Counted from the first letter of the stretch, positions 1 through 8,963 are shown. The stretch is DNA of 64,000 bases from Thermoactinospora rubra (GCF_002093975.1 NZ_KZ084325.1:62001-126000); one strand, 5' to 3'. Numbers and translations: made by a program. Notes: generated by a model not told the origin, from the sequence alone.

Positions 1-891
1 GCGGCACGCGGCGTGGCCGATCTGATCCCCGAACGGCACCGCGACTTCGTCGCCCACCTGCTGGCCAAGTACGGCGTGGCCGCCCCCGCAAGGCCTCTGG
101 CTGGCGCGGCCGACGAGGTCGCCCGGCGGGTCACCGGACCCGGCGCGACGGGCCTGATCGAGGTGGCGCTGGGGCATCCGATCCGGCTCATCGCCAGCGC
201 GCTGGGCCCGCCGCCGCCCGAGATGGTGAGGCTGGCGCGCGAGGCCGGGGTGCCGGTGGCCGCGCTGGTCGGCTCGGTCGAGCACGCCAGGCGGCAGGTC
301 GAGGCCGGGGTGGACCTCGTCGTCGCCCAGGGCACCGAGGCGGGCGGGCACACCGGCGAGGTGTCCACGATGGTGCTGGTGCCGCAGGTCGTCGATGCCG
401 TGGCGCCCGTCCCCGTGCTGGCGGCGGGCGGCATCGCCGACGGCCGCCAGGTGGCCGCCGCCCTGGCCCTGGGCGCGGAGGGCGTGTGGTGCGGGTCGGT
501 GTGGCTGACCACCGAGGAGGCCGAGACCCCGCAGGCGGTCAAGCGCAAGATGCTCGCCGCCTCCTCCCTCGACACCGTGCGCTCGCGTTCGCGCACCGGC
601 AAGCCCGCCCGCCAGCTCAGGTCCGCCTGGACCGAGGAGTGGGACGACGCCCCCGAGAGCCCCGGCCCGCTCGGCATGCCGCTGCAGCTGCTCCTGGCCG
701 AGGGCGTGATGCCCGGCGTCGACGCGGCGGCCGACCGCGGCGAGGCGGGCGCGCTGGAGCTGGCCACCTACTACGTCGGCCAGGTGGTGGGCCAGCTGCG
801 CCAGGTCAGGCCCGCCCGCGAGGTGGTGTACGAGATGATGAGCGGGCTCGCCGACACGGTGGACCGGCTGGCCCGGCTGTCCTCGGAGTGA
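1..891 (+). CDS. Nitronate monooxygenase family protein, 5' end missing
   Basis: FMN-dependent TIM-barrel enzyme of the nitronate monooxygenase (2-nitropropane dioxygenase) family, which oxidises alkyl nitronates. The reading frame is open to the first base, so the N-terminus lies outside the window. The family signature GTEAGGHTG, whose histidine is the usual catalytic base, is followed by the phosphate-binding AAGGIADGRQVAAAL and then EGVWCGS, all in the expected order. The C-terminal 90 residues are a helical tail common in actinobacterial members. The stop lies 4 bp before the GntR regulator start, so the two are probably one transcript. The physiological substrate cannot be read from the sequence. 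Confidence 0.85.
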   Translation, partial: AARGVADLIPERHRDFVAHLLAKYGVAAPARPLAGAADEVARRVTGPGATGLIEVALGHPIRLIASALGPPPPEMVRLAREAGVPVAALVGSVEHARRQVEAGVDLVVAQGTEAGGHTGEVSTMVLVPQVVDAVAPVPVLAAGGIADGRQVAAALALGAEGVWCGSVWLTTEEAETPQAVKRKMLAASSLDTVRSRSRTGKPARQLRSAWTEEWDDAPESPGPLGMPLQLLLAEGVMPGVDAAADRGEAGALELATYYVGQVVGQLRQVRPAREVVYEMMSGLADTVDRLARLSSE

Positions 892-895
892 CCCG

Positions 896-1642
896 GTGGA
901 GCCCATCGAGCTCGATCGCGGCGCGGGGGTTCCGGCCCACGCGCAGATCGAGCGATGGCTGCTGGACTCCATCGCGGCCGGGGAGATGGCGCCGGGCGAC
1001 CGGCTGCCGGGCGAGCGGGAGCTGGCCGCGCGGCTGGGCGTGAGCCGGATGACGCTGCGGCAGGCACTGGACTCCCTCGAACGCCGCGGGGTGCTGGTGC
1101 GGCTGCCGGGCAGGGCGGGCGGGGCGTTCGTGGCCGAGCCGCGGGTGGAGTGCGACCTGACGGGCCTGGCGGGGTTCACCGAGCAGATGCGCCGGGCGCA
1201 CCGCAAGGCCGAGGCCAGGGTGGTGACCGCCGCGACCATGCCCGCGCCCGCCCCGGTGGCCCGCGCGCTGGGCCTGGAGCCGCGCTCGCAGGTCCACGAG
1301 ATCGTCCGGGTCCGCTCCGCCGGGGCCGGGCCGGTGGCGCTCGAGCGCTCGTTCTTCCCCGCCTCCCGCTTCCCCGACCTGCTGGAGCAGGACCTGCTCG
1401 GCTCGCTCTACGCCCTGCTGGAGATCCGGTACGGCATGCCGCCCCGCACCGCGCACGAGCACCTGGAGCCGGTCGTCGCCGGCCCGGCGGAGGCGGCCGA
1501 GCTGGAGATCGAGCCGGGCTCGCCGCTCATGCTGATTGAGCGCACGGCCTTCGCCGCCTCGGGCGTCCCGGTGGAGTTCGCCCGCGACCTGTTCCGCCCC
1601 GACCGGGTCCGCATCTCGGTGCGCAGCAGCGTCAGCCAATGA
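896..1642 (+). CDS. GntR family (HutC-type) transcriptional regulator
   Basis: DNA-binding repressor of 248 residues with a GTG start. Residues about 10-75 are a GntR winged helix (PGERELAARLGVSRMTLRQ, then RRGVLVRLPGRAGG). Residues about 90-240 form a UTRA effector-binding domain, the combination that defines the HutC subfamily. HutC members classically bind palindromes built on GTCTAGAC. A perfect GGTCTAGACC lies at 5253-5262, in front of the FAD dehydrogenase gene transcribed towards this one, making that gene a candidate target. The stop overlaps the next start by 4 bp (ATGA), so this gene also heads a translationally coupled pair. The ligand is unknown. Confidence 0.9.
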   Translation: MEPIELDRGAGVPAHAQIERWLLDSIAAGEMAPGDRLPGERELAARLGVSRMTLRQALDSLERRGVLVRLPGRAGGAFVAEPRVECDLTGLAGFTEQMRRAHRKAEARVVTAATMPAPAPVARALGLEPRSQVHEIVRVRSAGAGPVALERSFFPASRFPDLLEQDLLGSLYALLEIRYGMPPRTAHEHLEPVVAGPAEAAELEIEPGSPLMLIERTAFAASGVPVEFARDLFRPDRVRISVRSSVSQ

Positions 1643-2879
1643 TCTTGTGGAGATCGCGCTTGTGGTGGGCCGCCGCCGTCCTCTCGTCCGCGGCCGGGCT
1701 GGCGCTGTCCCTCCAGCCGCGTGAGCTGTTCATGTTCACCTACGGCTTCTGCTGGGGACACGAGGCGTCCTACGCCCTGGGCGACGTGGCGTGGCTCCTC
1801 CGGCGGGTGTTCTGGTACGGCGGGGCGCCCGCCGTACTCCTCGGCCTGCTGACGCAGTGGTGGCCGCCTCGCCCGGGGCGGATCGCCACCCGGGTCCTGG
1901 CGGCGTGCCTGCTGCTGGCCTACGGCCTCGTGCCGTTCGGCATCCTGCTGGACGTCGGGATGGACAGGAGCTGCTTCGACACGTGGGGTCGTTGGGTGGG
2001 GGTGCGGTTCTACCTGGAGGTCTACCTCGCCCCGACGCTCGCCGCCCTGTGCATGCTGGCCGCCGTCCGCGTCCCGAAGCGCCGGGCCCGGGTCCGCAGG
2101 GCGGCTCCCGCGGTGGCGGCGCTTTCCGTCCTGGCCTGGCTCCCGGTGGCGGACATGAGCATCGGCCCCATCACCGACGGCCCCTGCTCGGACACCACGG
2201 GCGAACGCGCCTACCTGTGCCAGGCCCGCGCGGAGGGACGCTTCACCGAGGTCGCCGACACCTCGCCCTGGCGTACGGCAGGGCGAGGTGCGCCGCCTAC
2301 CCGGCGACCCGCGACGAGGCGTTCCTGATCGCCCCGATCTGCCCACCGGCCGCGGCCGACATCGAGCGGGAGATCGCCCGGGAGGAGGCCGAGATCGCGG
2401 CCATGGACGCGGCGGTGCAGCGGGCCTGCGACGCCCGGCGGCACCGCCCGCTGATCAAGCCGGTGCGCGCGTACCGCGACCGGGTGTGGTCCGAGGCCGA
2501 CATCATCGAGGTCTGGGAGGACGGCCCGGACCAGCCCGACCTCTACGAGGACGGTGTCCACGAGCGGTTGACGGCCCACGGCCTGGTCGCCGCCATCCCC
2601 GGACACCTCGCGATATACCTGCCGGGCGAGGTCTGCCTGACCGCCGAGGCCTACCGGCGCCGCCCGCCCCTGGAGACCAAAGGCTGGGACCGGGTCGTGG
2701 AGCTGGACTACCACAGCCCGACGGGCCTCATCGAGCCGCGGCCCGCAGGCCGCGAACCGCTGCCCAACCTGGCCTTCCACGGCAAGGGCGACTACCGCGT
2801 CCGGGTCCACCACCGCGAGCCCCGCCACGCCACCGGCGACCCGCCGCACATGCTGATCATGGTCTTCCCGGTCTCCTAG
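1639..2879 (+). pseudogene. Membrane protein of unknown function, frameshifted
   Basis: The first part (1639-2328) encodes four or five hydrophobic helices, then a periplasmic-looking stretch with several cysteines. The frame continues into an unrelated proline/arginine-rich tail. Convincing protein sequence resumes in the -1 frame from about 2262 (LALAYGRARC, then TRDEAFLIAPICPP, a charged helix and a globular C-terminal domain) to the stop at 2879. One extra base near 2265, for example TCG-GCC in place of TCGCC, would join them into one protein of about 413 residues. This is either a single-base deletion or a base-calling error. I do not recognise the family. The start overlaps the GntR stop, and the end overlaps the convergent FAD gene by 4 bp (CTAG). 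Confidence 0.6.
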
Positions 2880-5248
2880 GCCCGCACGCGCTCCCCTTCC
2901 GGGTCGAACAGCGGCTCGCGCGCCACCACCCCGTCCACCTCAACGCCGAACAGCTCGACCGTCACCTCCGTCCCCGGCCCGACCGGCAGGTAGGCGTACG
3001 CGATGGACGCGCCCACCGTGTGCCCGAAACCGCCCGAGGTGACCCGCCCGGCCACCTCGCCGCCGACCCGGACCGGCTCGTTGCCGAGCGCGACCATGCG
3101 CGGATCGGCCAGCGTGATGCACCGCAGCCTGCGCTCGGGGTCCGGATCGAGCGCGTCCCTGCCGAGGAAGTCCTTGTCCATCCTGACGCAGAACCCCAGC
3201 CCCGCCTCATGCGGCGTGGTCTCCGGGCCGATGTCCGCGCCCCAGACCCGGTAGCCCTTCTCCAGGCGCAGCGTGTCGATCGCGCGGTAGCCCCCGGCGA
3301 CCATGCCGTACGGCCGGCCCGCCGCCCACAGCTCGCGCCACAGCGCCATGCCGTACTCCATCGGGCAGTACAGCTCCCAGCCGAGCTCGCCTGCGAACGT
3401 CACCCGCAGCGCCAGCACCGGCACGTCGCCCACGGTCAGCTCGCGGGCGGTCATGAACGGGAAAGTCAGCGGGTCGTCGGTGAGCTGGGACAGGATGTCG
3501 CGCGCCTTCGGGCCCCACAGGGCGAAGCAGGCGTGACGGCTGGTGACGTCGGCGATGCGGACGGCGGCGCCGCGGGCGCGGGCCTGCTTACGCAGCCAGC
3601 CCAGGTCGTGGGAGCCGAACGCGGTGCCGGTGACGACGAGGAAGTCGTCCTCGCCGCGCCGGGTGACGGTGAAGTCGCACTCGATGCCGCCGCGCCGGTT
3701 GAGCGCCTGGGTGTAGGTGACCGCGCCCACCTCGCGGGCCACCCGGTTGTCGCAGACCCATTCCAGCAGCTCGGCGGCGTCGGGCCCGGTGACCTCGATC
3801 TTGGCGAAGGAGGTCTCGTCGAACAGCCCGGCCGTGGTCCTGGTGGCCCGGTGCTCCACGCCGATCGCGGGCGACCAGTGGCGTCCGGCCCAGCCGTCCG
3901 GGCGCCGCCCTTCCTCGGTCTCGTTGGCGGCGTAGTAGTTCACGCGCTCCCATCCGGCCTTCTCGCCGAACACCGCGCCGTGCTCGCGGTGCCAGCCGTA
4001 CACCGGGGAGACCCGCAGCGGGCGTCCGGCCTGCCGCTCGTGGCCGGGGTAGCGGATGTCGTAGTAGGTCTCGTAGTTCTCCACCACGCGCTTGCGGGTG
4101 TAGGAGGGCGAGCGGTACTGCGGGCCGAACCGGCGGATGTCCATGTGCCACAGGTCCCAGGTGGGCTCGCCCTGGACGATCCACTCGGCCATGACCAGGC
4201 CGACGCCGCCCGCCCCCGCGATGCCGTGGGCGCAGAACCCGGCGGCCACGAACAGGCCGCCCACCTCGGTCTCGCCGAGGCAGAACTCGTTGTCGGGGGT
4301 GAACGCCTCGGGACCGTTGACGAAGCTGCGGATGCCGACGTCGGCCATCACCGGCACCCTCTTGGCGGAGTTCTCGGAGATCTCGGCGAACCGGTCCCAG
4401 TCGGGGGCCAGCAGCTTGCCGTTGAAGTCGGCGGGCACCGGGTCCACCCATGGGCTGGAGGTGCGCTCGTAGCCGCCCATGACCAGGCCCCGCACGTCCT
4501 GGCGGTAGTAGACCAGCAGGTCGGGGTCGCGCAGCGTGGGCAGGCCGGACAGGTCGTGGAAGGCCTCGGTGACCACGTACTGGTGCGACATCGGCACGAT
4601 GGGGACGCGCACCCCGGCCATGCGGCCGATCTCGGGGGCGAACATGCCGCCGCAGTTGACGACGATCTCGCAGTCGATGTCCCCCTGGTCGGTGCGCACC
4701 CGCCGGACCCGGCCGCGCTCGACGTCGATGCCGAGCACCCGGGTGCGGGTGCGGATGCGCGCCCCGCCCTCGCGCGCCTTGGCGGCCAGCGCGTAGCACA
4801 GCTGCGAGGGGTCGATCTGGCCGTCCGTCGGCAGGTAGCAGGCGCCCACGACGCCCGCCGGGTCCATGAGCGGGAACAACTCGACCGCCTCGGCCACGGA
4901 GATCTCCTCCAGCGGCAGGCCGAACGTGCGCGCCCAGCCGATCTGCCGCCGGATCTCCTCCATCCGCTCGGGGGTGGAGGCGAGCTTGATGCCGCCGCAC
5001 TCCACCCAGCCGGGCAGCGTGCGGTACAGCTCGACGGAGTACTGGTTCATGCGCGTCAGCGTGGGGTCGGCGCGCAGCTGGCCCACCAGCCCCGCCGAGT
5101 GGAAGGTCGAGCCGCTGGTCAGCTCGCCGCGTTCGAGGAGCACGACGTCGCGCTCGCCGAGCCGGGTCAGGTGGTAGGCGATGGAGGCCCCGCCCACCCC
5201 GCCGCCGATGATCACAATTCTGGCCGAATCCGTCACAGGGGCCACCAT
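2876..5248 (-). CDS. FAD-dependent dehydrogenase with aminomethyltransferase domain (dimethylglycine/sarcosine dehydrogenase-like)
   Basis: Two-part enzyme of 790 residues. The N-terminal DAO-type domain carries the dinucleotide motif IIGGGVGGASIAYHL (residues 13-27) and STFHSAG, whose His50 aligns with the histidine that binds FAD covalently in dimethylglycine and sarcosine dehydrogenases. From about residue 430 there is a GCV_T / glycine cleavage T-type domain (for example GIECDFTV, GELGWELY, LRLEKGYR), which in this family passes a one-carbon unit to tetrahydrofolate. It probably demethylates an N-methylated amine; the exact substrate is not determinable. ATG at 5248 is chosen because it directly precedes the fold, and GTG at 5236 is the alternative. 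A near-perfect palindrome sits at the promoter, suggesting GntR control. Confidence 0.88.
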   Translation of the reverse strand: MVAPVTDSARIVIIGGGVGGASIAYHLTRLGERDVVLLERGELTSGSTFHSAGLVGQLRADPTLTRMNQYSVELYRTLPGWVECGGIKLASTPERMEEIRRQIGWARTFGLPLEEISVAEAVELFPLMDPAGVVGACYLPTDGQIDPSQLCYALAAKAREGGARIRTRTRVLGIDVERGRVRRVRTDQGDIDCEIVVNCGGMFAPEIGRMAGVRVPIVPMSHQYVVTEAFHDLSGLPTLRDPDLLVYYRQDVRGLVMGGYERTSSPWVDPVPADFNGKLLAPDWDRFAEISENSAKRVPVMADVGIRSFVNGPEAFTPDNEFCLGETEVGGLFVAAGFCAHGIAGAGGVGLVMAEWIVQGEPTWDLWHMDIRRFGPQYRSPSYTRKRVVENYETYYDIRYPGHERQAGRPLRVSPVYGWHREHGAVFGEKAGWERVNYYAANETEEGRRPDGWAGRHWSPAIGVEHRATRTTAGLFDETSFAKIEVTGPDAAELLEWVCDNRVAREVGAVTYTQALNRRGGIECDFTVTRRGEDDFLVVTGTAFGSHDLGWLRKQARARGAAVRIADVTSRHACFALWGPKARDILSQLTDDPLTFPFMTARELTVGDVPVLALRVTFAGELGWELYCPMEYGMALWRELWAAGRPYGMVAGGYRAIDTLRLEKGYRVWGADIGPETTPHEAGLGFCVRMDKDFLGRDALDPDPERRLRCITLADPRMVALGNEPVRVGGEVAGRVTSGGFGHTVGASIAYAYLPVGPGTEVTVELFGVEVDGVVAREPLFDPEGERVRA

Positions 5249-5266
5249 AAATGGTCTAGACCGTTT
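5249..5266. promoter_or_regulatory. GntR/HutC-type operator candidate
   Basis: The core GGTCTAGACC (5253-5262) is a perfect 10-bp palindrome, extended by AAA and TTT flanks so that 16 of 18 positions are symmetric. It begins one base upstream of the dehydrogenase start codon and lies 46 bp upstream of the divergent DUF4126 gene. HutC-subfamily regulators such as DasR recognise this core. The HutC-type regulator at 896-1642 is the obvious local candidate; binding itself is inference. Confidence 0.6.
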
Positions 5267-5308
5267 GTGACAGACCCAATCGCCGGTCTCGTGTGCCAGT
5301 CTGGGGGC

Positions 5309-5902
5309 ATGCTCGCCGCACTCACCGGGCTGGGCCTGTCGACCGCAGCGGGGCTCAACGCCTACATCCCGCTGCTGGTCGTCGGCGTCCTGGCCAACGT
5401 CACCGACGCCGTGCGGCTGCCCGGCGAGTACGGCTGGCTGTCCAACTGGGGCGTGCTGGCCGTCATCGCGGTGCTGCTGATCGCGGAGATGGTGCTGGAC
5501 AAGATCCCGGCCGTGGACAGCGTCAACGACATGATCCAGACCGCGGTCCGCCCCGCCGCGGGCGGCGTGGTCTTCAGCGCCACGGCGGCCGCCGCCGAGC
5601 TTGACCGGTCCACCTGGATGGCCGAGCACCCGTGGGTGGGCTGGCTGGCCGGGATCGTCGTGGCGCTGGCCGTCCACGCCCTGAAGGCGGGCACCCGTCC
5701 GGTCGTCAACGCCGGCACGGCTGGCGTGGGCGCGCCCGTGGTGTCGGCCGCCGAGGACGCGGGCTCGCTCGGCATGAGCCTCGTGGCGATCTTCGCCCCG
5801 GTGCTGGTGCTCGTCGGGCTGGTGGTGCTGGCCCTGTTCGCGTGGTGGGCCGTCCGGCGAATACGGCGACGACGACGCGCCCGGCGGGTCTCCACGGCCT
5901 GA
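5309..5902 (+). CDS. DUF4126 family membrane protein
   Basis: Hydrophobic protein of 197 residues with about five membrane segments. The opening GLGLSTAAGLNAYIPLL and the internal VDSVNDMIQTAVRPAAGGVVF are characteristic of DUF4126, a widespread family with no established biochemical role. The C-terminus is a run of arginines after the last helix, placing that end in the cytoplasm by the positive-inside rule. ATG at 5309 is preceded by GGGGG at a normal distance. It is transcribed divergently from the dehydrogenase, and the palindromic operator candidate lies between them. Confidence 0.8.
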   Translation: MLAALTGLGLSTAAGLNAYIPLLVVGVLANVTDAVRLPGEYGWLSNWGVLAVIAVLLIAEMVLDKIPAVDSVNDMIQTAVRPAAGGVVFSATAAAAELDRSTWMAEHPWVGWLAGIVVALAVHALKAGTRPVVNAGTAGVGAPVVSAAEDAGSLGMSLVAIFAPVLVLVGLVVLALFAWWAVRRIRRRRRARRVSTA

Positions 5903-5969
5903 TCCGCGCGTGGCGGAACCACCCGGCCACCGCCGCTCGTTTGTCCGGGCGCCGACCTATGCTCGCACC

Positions 5970-6008
5970 ATGACCACTGAAGGACGGTGGGCCCGATCGA
6001 CATCCTGA
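5970..6008 (+). CDS. Possible leaderless 12-residue leader peptide
   Basis: A -10-like TATGCT at 5958-5963 is followed after exactly 6 bases by ATG, the spacing of leaderless actinobacterial transcripts. The reading frame (MTTEGRWARSTS) overlaps the GTG start of the next gene in another frame and contains that gene's GAAGGA ribosome-binding site. Translation of the leader could therefore affect initiation at 5987. Nothing else supports expression. Confidence 0.3.
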   Translation: MTTEGRWARSTS

Positions 6009-6592
6009 CGTTCCTGCTGATCATCTTCCTGGTCTTCCTGCTCATGCTGGGCGTGGGAGTCTTCTTCCTGGTGAAGCTGGGCAGGAAGGCGGCGCTCAAG
6101 GGGCGTGAGGCCGCCGTGCGGCTGACCACGCACGTCAACGCCATGGGCACCGGGGAGGCCGCCGAGGTCGAGCGCCTGCGGCTGGAGCTGCGCCGCGAGG
6201 TCGGGCTGACCCGGCAGGCCGTGGAGGAGGCCCAGCGCCGCGGCTGGGGGCTGGGCGAGCTGCCGCACCTGCTGACCGAGCTGGTACGGCAGGCCGACAT
6301 CCACGACGCGCAGCTGGGCATGTACGCGCAGCAGCGCCGGGTGTCCGCCTTCGCCGACCACGCCACGCTCGACCGGCTCCGCGAGCACCAGGCCAAGCTC
6401 ACCGCCACCTGCGCCCGCATCCGCGCCGACCTGCTCCGCGCCCAGGTGCACCACGCCGGGGAGGGCATCGAGGAGATCCGCTCCCGCGCCGACCTGGAGA
6501 TCGAGGCCCGCCACCGCGCGCCCGACCCGCTGGACGAGATCGACGAGCTGTACCGGCGTGCCATGCAGGAACGCCAGGACCCGCCACGCTAG
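5987..6592 (+). CDS. Single-pass membrane protein with charged helical domain
   Basis: Protein of 201 residues. One strongly hydrophobic segment at residues about 5-30 (LLIIFLVFLLMLGVGVFFLV) is followed by a long alpha-helical cytoplasmic part rich in Arg, Glu, Leu and Ala. Heptad-like spacing there suggests a coiled coil. GTG at 5987 is chosen because GAAGGA lies 5 bases upstream and the membrane segment follows at once. I do not recognise the family. A role as a membrane-anchored scaffold is possible but is only inference from shape. Confidence 0.65.
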   Translation: MGPIDILTFLLIIFLVFLLMLGVGVFFLVKLGRKAALKGREAAVRLTTHVNAMGTGEAAEVERLRLELRREVGLTRQAVEEAQRRGWGLGELPHLLTELVRQADIHDAQLGMYAQQRRVSAFADHATLDRLREHQAKLTATCARIRADLLRAQVHHAGEGIEEIRSRADLEIEARHRAPDPLDEIDELYRRAMQERQDPPR

Positions 6593-6640
6593 TCACGCAT
6601 AGTGGCATCATGAATCCGCCGCGTGACATGCGAGGAGGTC

Positions 6641-7231
6641 ATGATGACCACTGCGTTGCCTGAGTGGTTCTACCCCGGCCCTCCCGGTGGCTGGACCGCC
6701 GACATGCTCGATCACCTTCCCCATGACGCGCCGAAGCACGTCGAGCTGATCGACGGGTCACTGATCATGAGGGCGCCGCAGACGGCTTTTCACATGCTTG
6801 TCGTCAACCGCCTCACCGACGGGCAATGGGGGCTCCGGCCCCCGCCTGAGCTCTTCGTCGTGCGCGAGATGACAGTGACGCTCGGCCGCCGCCAGCGGCC
6901 GGAGCCGGACGTCATGGTCGTCAACCGATCAGCGGTGCACAGCATGAGGATCACGTCATTCCGGCCAGAGGACGTGCACCTCGTCGTCGAAGTGGTCTCC
7001 GATGAATCGCGAGACCTGGACCAGGTGACAAAGCCCATCAAATACGCGAATGCCGCCATCAAGCACTTCTGGCGTATCGAGGAGGAGAACGGCTCACCGG
7101 TCGCATACACCTTCGAGCTCGAGCCCGTCATGAAGGTCTACGTCCCGACCGGCGTCCATCGAGGTCGCCTGCGCACGAACATCGGCTTCGACGTCGACGT
7201 CGACCTCGATGTCGCGGAGGTTATCGGTTGA
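6641..7231 (+). CDS. Uma2 family endonuclease-like protein (DUF820)
   Basis: Protein of 196 residues with the PD-(D/E)XK fold of the Uma2/DUF820 family. The metal-binding pattern is visible as RPEPDVMVV, then HLVVEVVSDES, then TKPIKYANAAIKHFWRIE, which supply the Asp, Glu and Lys of the nuclease core. The family is expanded in actinobacteria and cyanobacteria, and its biological target is not established. ATG at 6641 is preceded by a strong GAGGAGG. Codon use is less extreme in GC than in neighbouring genes (for example CAC AGC ATG AGG ATC ACG TCA), consistent with mobile accessory ancestry. Its 3' end overlaps the next, convergent gene by 11 bp. Confidence 0.85.
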   Translation: MMTTALPEWFYPGPPGGWTADMLDHLPHDAPKHVELIDGSLIMRAPQTAFHMLVVNRLTDGQWGLRPPPELFVVREMTVTLGRRQRPEPDVMVVNRSAVHSMRITSFRPEDVHLVVEVVSDESRDLDQVTKPIKYANAAIKHFWRIEEENGSPVAYTFELEPVMKVYVPTGVHRGRLRTNIGFDVDVDLDVAEVIG

Positions 7232-7814
7232 CCCACTCACGGTAGATGTAGGCGGCGTAGTCCTCCTCGGTGCCGCCGTCGCGCAGCAGCGCCCTGGCGG
7301 CCTGCGCCTGCCTCGTGGTCGGCAGGTGGCCCTCCAGCAGGATCGGCAGCGCCAGGCGGCGGGCGATCAGCTCGGCGGGCGATTCCCAGTGCGGGCGGCG
7401 CACCACCGCGACGTTGACGCGCAGCGCGTGCTCGTTGCCCGGCGGCACCCCCGGCCGGTCGACCTCGATCGCCGAGAAGCGGAAGCCGTTGGCCAGGTCG
7501 CACGCCGTACAGCCCACGGGGCCCCTGCTGAGGCGCTCGCCGCACTCCCGGCAGGTGAGCCGGTCGTAGGCGGCGTCGACGACACGCCACTCGTGGCGGT
7601 CGGGCTCCTCGGCCACCATCTCCGCCAGCTCGCGCTCGTCGAAGCCGGGGAAGTCGCGCTCGACGAAGGCGCGCCAGCCGGTCTCGACGATCTCGTCCAC
7701 CAGCGCCGCGCACCTGGCGCACGCCGGCGCGCCCGCCGGCTCGAAGTAGCCGCAATCTCCGCACCTGCGCACGAGGCGCACCGTAGCCGCGCGAAACCGG
7801 TTGCGCCACCGCAT
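7221..7814 (-). CDS. Zinc-ribbon protein of unknown function
   Basis: Protein of 197 residues with two zinc-ribbon-like cysteine sets: CGDCGYF with CARC near the N-terminus, and CRECGERLS with CTAC in the middle. The rest is a soluble alpha/beta region ending in a short helical tail. I do not recognise a named family. The start could be ATG at 7814 or a GTG about ten codons further in, just before the first CxxC, and no clear ribosome-binding site decides. Convergent with the Uma2 gene. Confidence 0.7.
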   Translation of the reverse strand: MRWRNRFRAATVRLVRRCGDCGYFEPAGAPACARCAALVDEIVETGWRAFVERDFPGFDERELAEMVAEEPDRHEWRVVDAAYDRLTCRECGERLSRGPVGCTACDLANGFRFSAIEVDRPGVPPGNEHALRVNVAVVRRPHWESPAELIARRLALPILLEGHLPTTRQAQAARALLRDGGTEEDYAAYIYREWVNR

Positions 7815-7875
7815 TTCGCCCGGCACACTCGCCTGAGCTGATCGTGTAGCGCGACCCGGGAAGGAGGATGAGACC

Positions 7876-7953
7876 GTGACGACGACTGTCCGCGTGCCTT
7901 CACCGCGTCCTGATTCCTTCCCCGCCGGCCGGCCGCCGACCTGGCCGCCCTGA
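7876..7953 (+). CDS. Possible 25-residue leader peptide upstream of RIO kinase
   Basis: A GTG start preceded by a very strong AAGGAGG opens a 25-codon frame (MTTTVRVPSPRPDSFPAGRP, then PTWPP) ending 44 bases before the kinase. The ribosome-binding site is better than the kinase's own GAGGGAG. The product is proline-rich and has no recognisable domain. It may be a translated leader; the evidence is only the strong start signal. Confidence 0.35.
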   Translation: MTTTVRVPSPRPDSFPAGRPPTWPP

Positions 7954-7997
7954 CCGTCGCCGGCCGGTGGGGCCACCCTTGAGGGAGACCCATCACC

Positions 7998-8894
7998 GTG
8001 CCCAAGCGCGATCACTCCTCTGGCAGGTCCCGTGGCAGGCGCCGCCTCGACGCCGACGACCTCGAATGGCTCGAGCGCACACCCCGGTTCACCGCCGCCG
8101 ACTTCCCCGACGACGGCCCGCCCGCCGGCGACCGCTGGTCCACCTGGGACCAGAGCACCCCGACCGAGCGCGGCCCCCGGCCCCATCCCGGATGGCTGGT
8201 GACCGAGCTGGCCGCCGTCGACACCGAGCTGGGCGTGCTCAAGACCGGCAAGGAGGCCGACGTCCACCTGATCTCCCGCGGCGTGCCCGGCACCGACCGG
8301 ACGTGCCTGCTGGCCGCCAAGCGGTACCGCTCGGCCGAGAACCGGATGTTCCACCGCGACACCGGCTACCTGGAGGGCCGCCGGGTCCGCGAGAGCCGCA
8401 TGAACCGCGCCATGGCCAAGCGCACGGCCTTCGGCAGGGAGCTGATCGCCGGGCAGTGGGCCCGTGCGGAGTTCGAGGCGCTGTGCCGGCTGTTCGAGCT
8501 GGGGCTGCCCGTGCCGTACCCGGTGCAGATCCTGGGCACCGAGGTGCTGCAGGAGTTCGTCGGCACCGCCGACGGGCAGGCCGCCCCTCGCCTGGCCGCC
8601 GTCTCCGAGGGCCTGGACGCGCTGTGGGAGCAGCTGGTGGAGGTCATGGTACGGCTGGCGCAGGAGGGCCTGGCGCACGGCGACCTGTCGGCCTACAACC
8701 TCCTGGTGCACGATGGCCGGCTCGTCGTCATCGACCTGCCGCAGATCGTCGACGTCATCGCGCACCCGGCCGGGCCGGAGTTCCTCGACCGGGACGCGCG
8801 CAACGTGGCCACGTGGTTCGCCGCCAAGGGGGTGCCGGGCGCGGATCCGGAGGCGCTGGCCGCGCTGCTGCGCCGCGAGGCGCGGGTCGGGTGA
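7998..8894 (+). CDS. RIO1-type atypical protein kinase
   Basis: Kinase of 298 residues with a GTG start. LKTGKEADVHL (81-91) corresponds to the RIO nucleotide-binding loop and AAKRY supplies the ATP-contacting lysine. HGDLSAYN carries the catalytic Asp229 and Asn234, and VIDLPQ carries the metal-binding Asp246. These are the RIO1 versions of the kinase motifs. The N-terminal 70 residues are basic, then acidic, as in other bacterial members. RIO kinases act in ribosome maturation in archaea and eukaryotes; the bacterial role is unsettled. It stands alone on this strand with a possible translated leader upstream. Confidence 0.9.
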   Translation: MPKRDHSSGRSRGRRRLDADDLEWLERTPRFTAADFPDDGPPAGDRWSTWDQSTPTERGPRPHPGWLVTELAAVDTELGVLKTGKEADVHLISRGVPGTDRTCLLAAKRYRSAENRMFHRDTGYLEGRRVRESRMNRAMAKRTAFGRELIAGQWARAEFEALCRLFELGLPVPYPVQILGTEVLQEFVGTADGQAAPRLAAVSEGLDALWEQLVEVMVRLAQEGLAHGDLSAYNLLVHDGRLVVIDLPQIVDVIAHPAGPEFLDRDARNVATWFAAKGVPGADPEALAALLRREARVG

Positions 8895-8963
8895 CCGGCG
8901 CGGCCGATGAGTTTCGCCCCGCCGGATGGTCTGTCCTGTGTGACAGTCCAAGGAGGAATCCTC

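Noticed and set aside
2288..5902. Plus-strand ORF of 1,204 codons across the FAD dehydrogenase
   Set aside because: It is antisense to a protein with clear FAD and aminomethyltransferase motifs. Only the last 197 codons (from 5309) are real. Long antisense ORFs are expected at this GC content.
6610..6663. 17-residue ORF ahead of the Uma2 gene
   Set aside because: It has no ribosome-binding site, and the -10-like bases do not fit; it overlaps the stronger Uma2 start signal.
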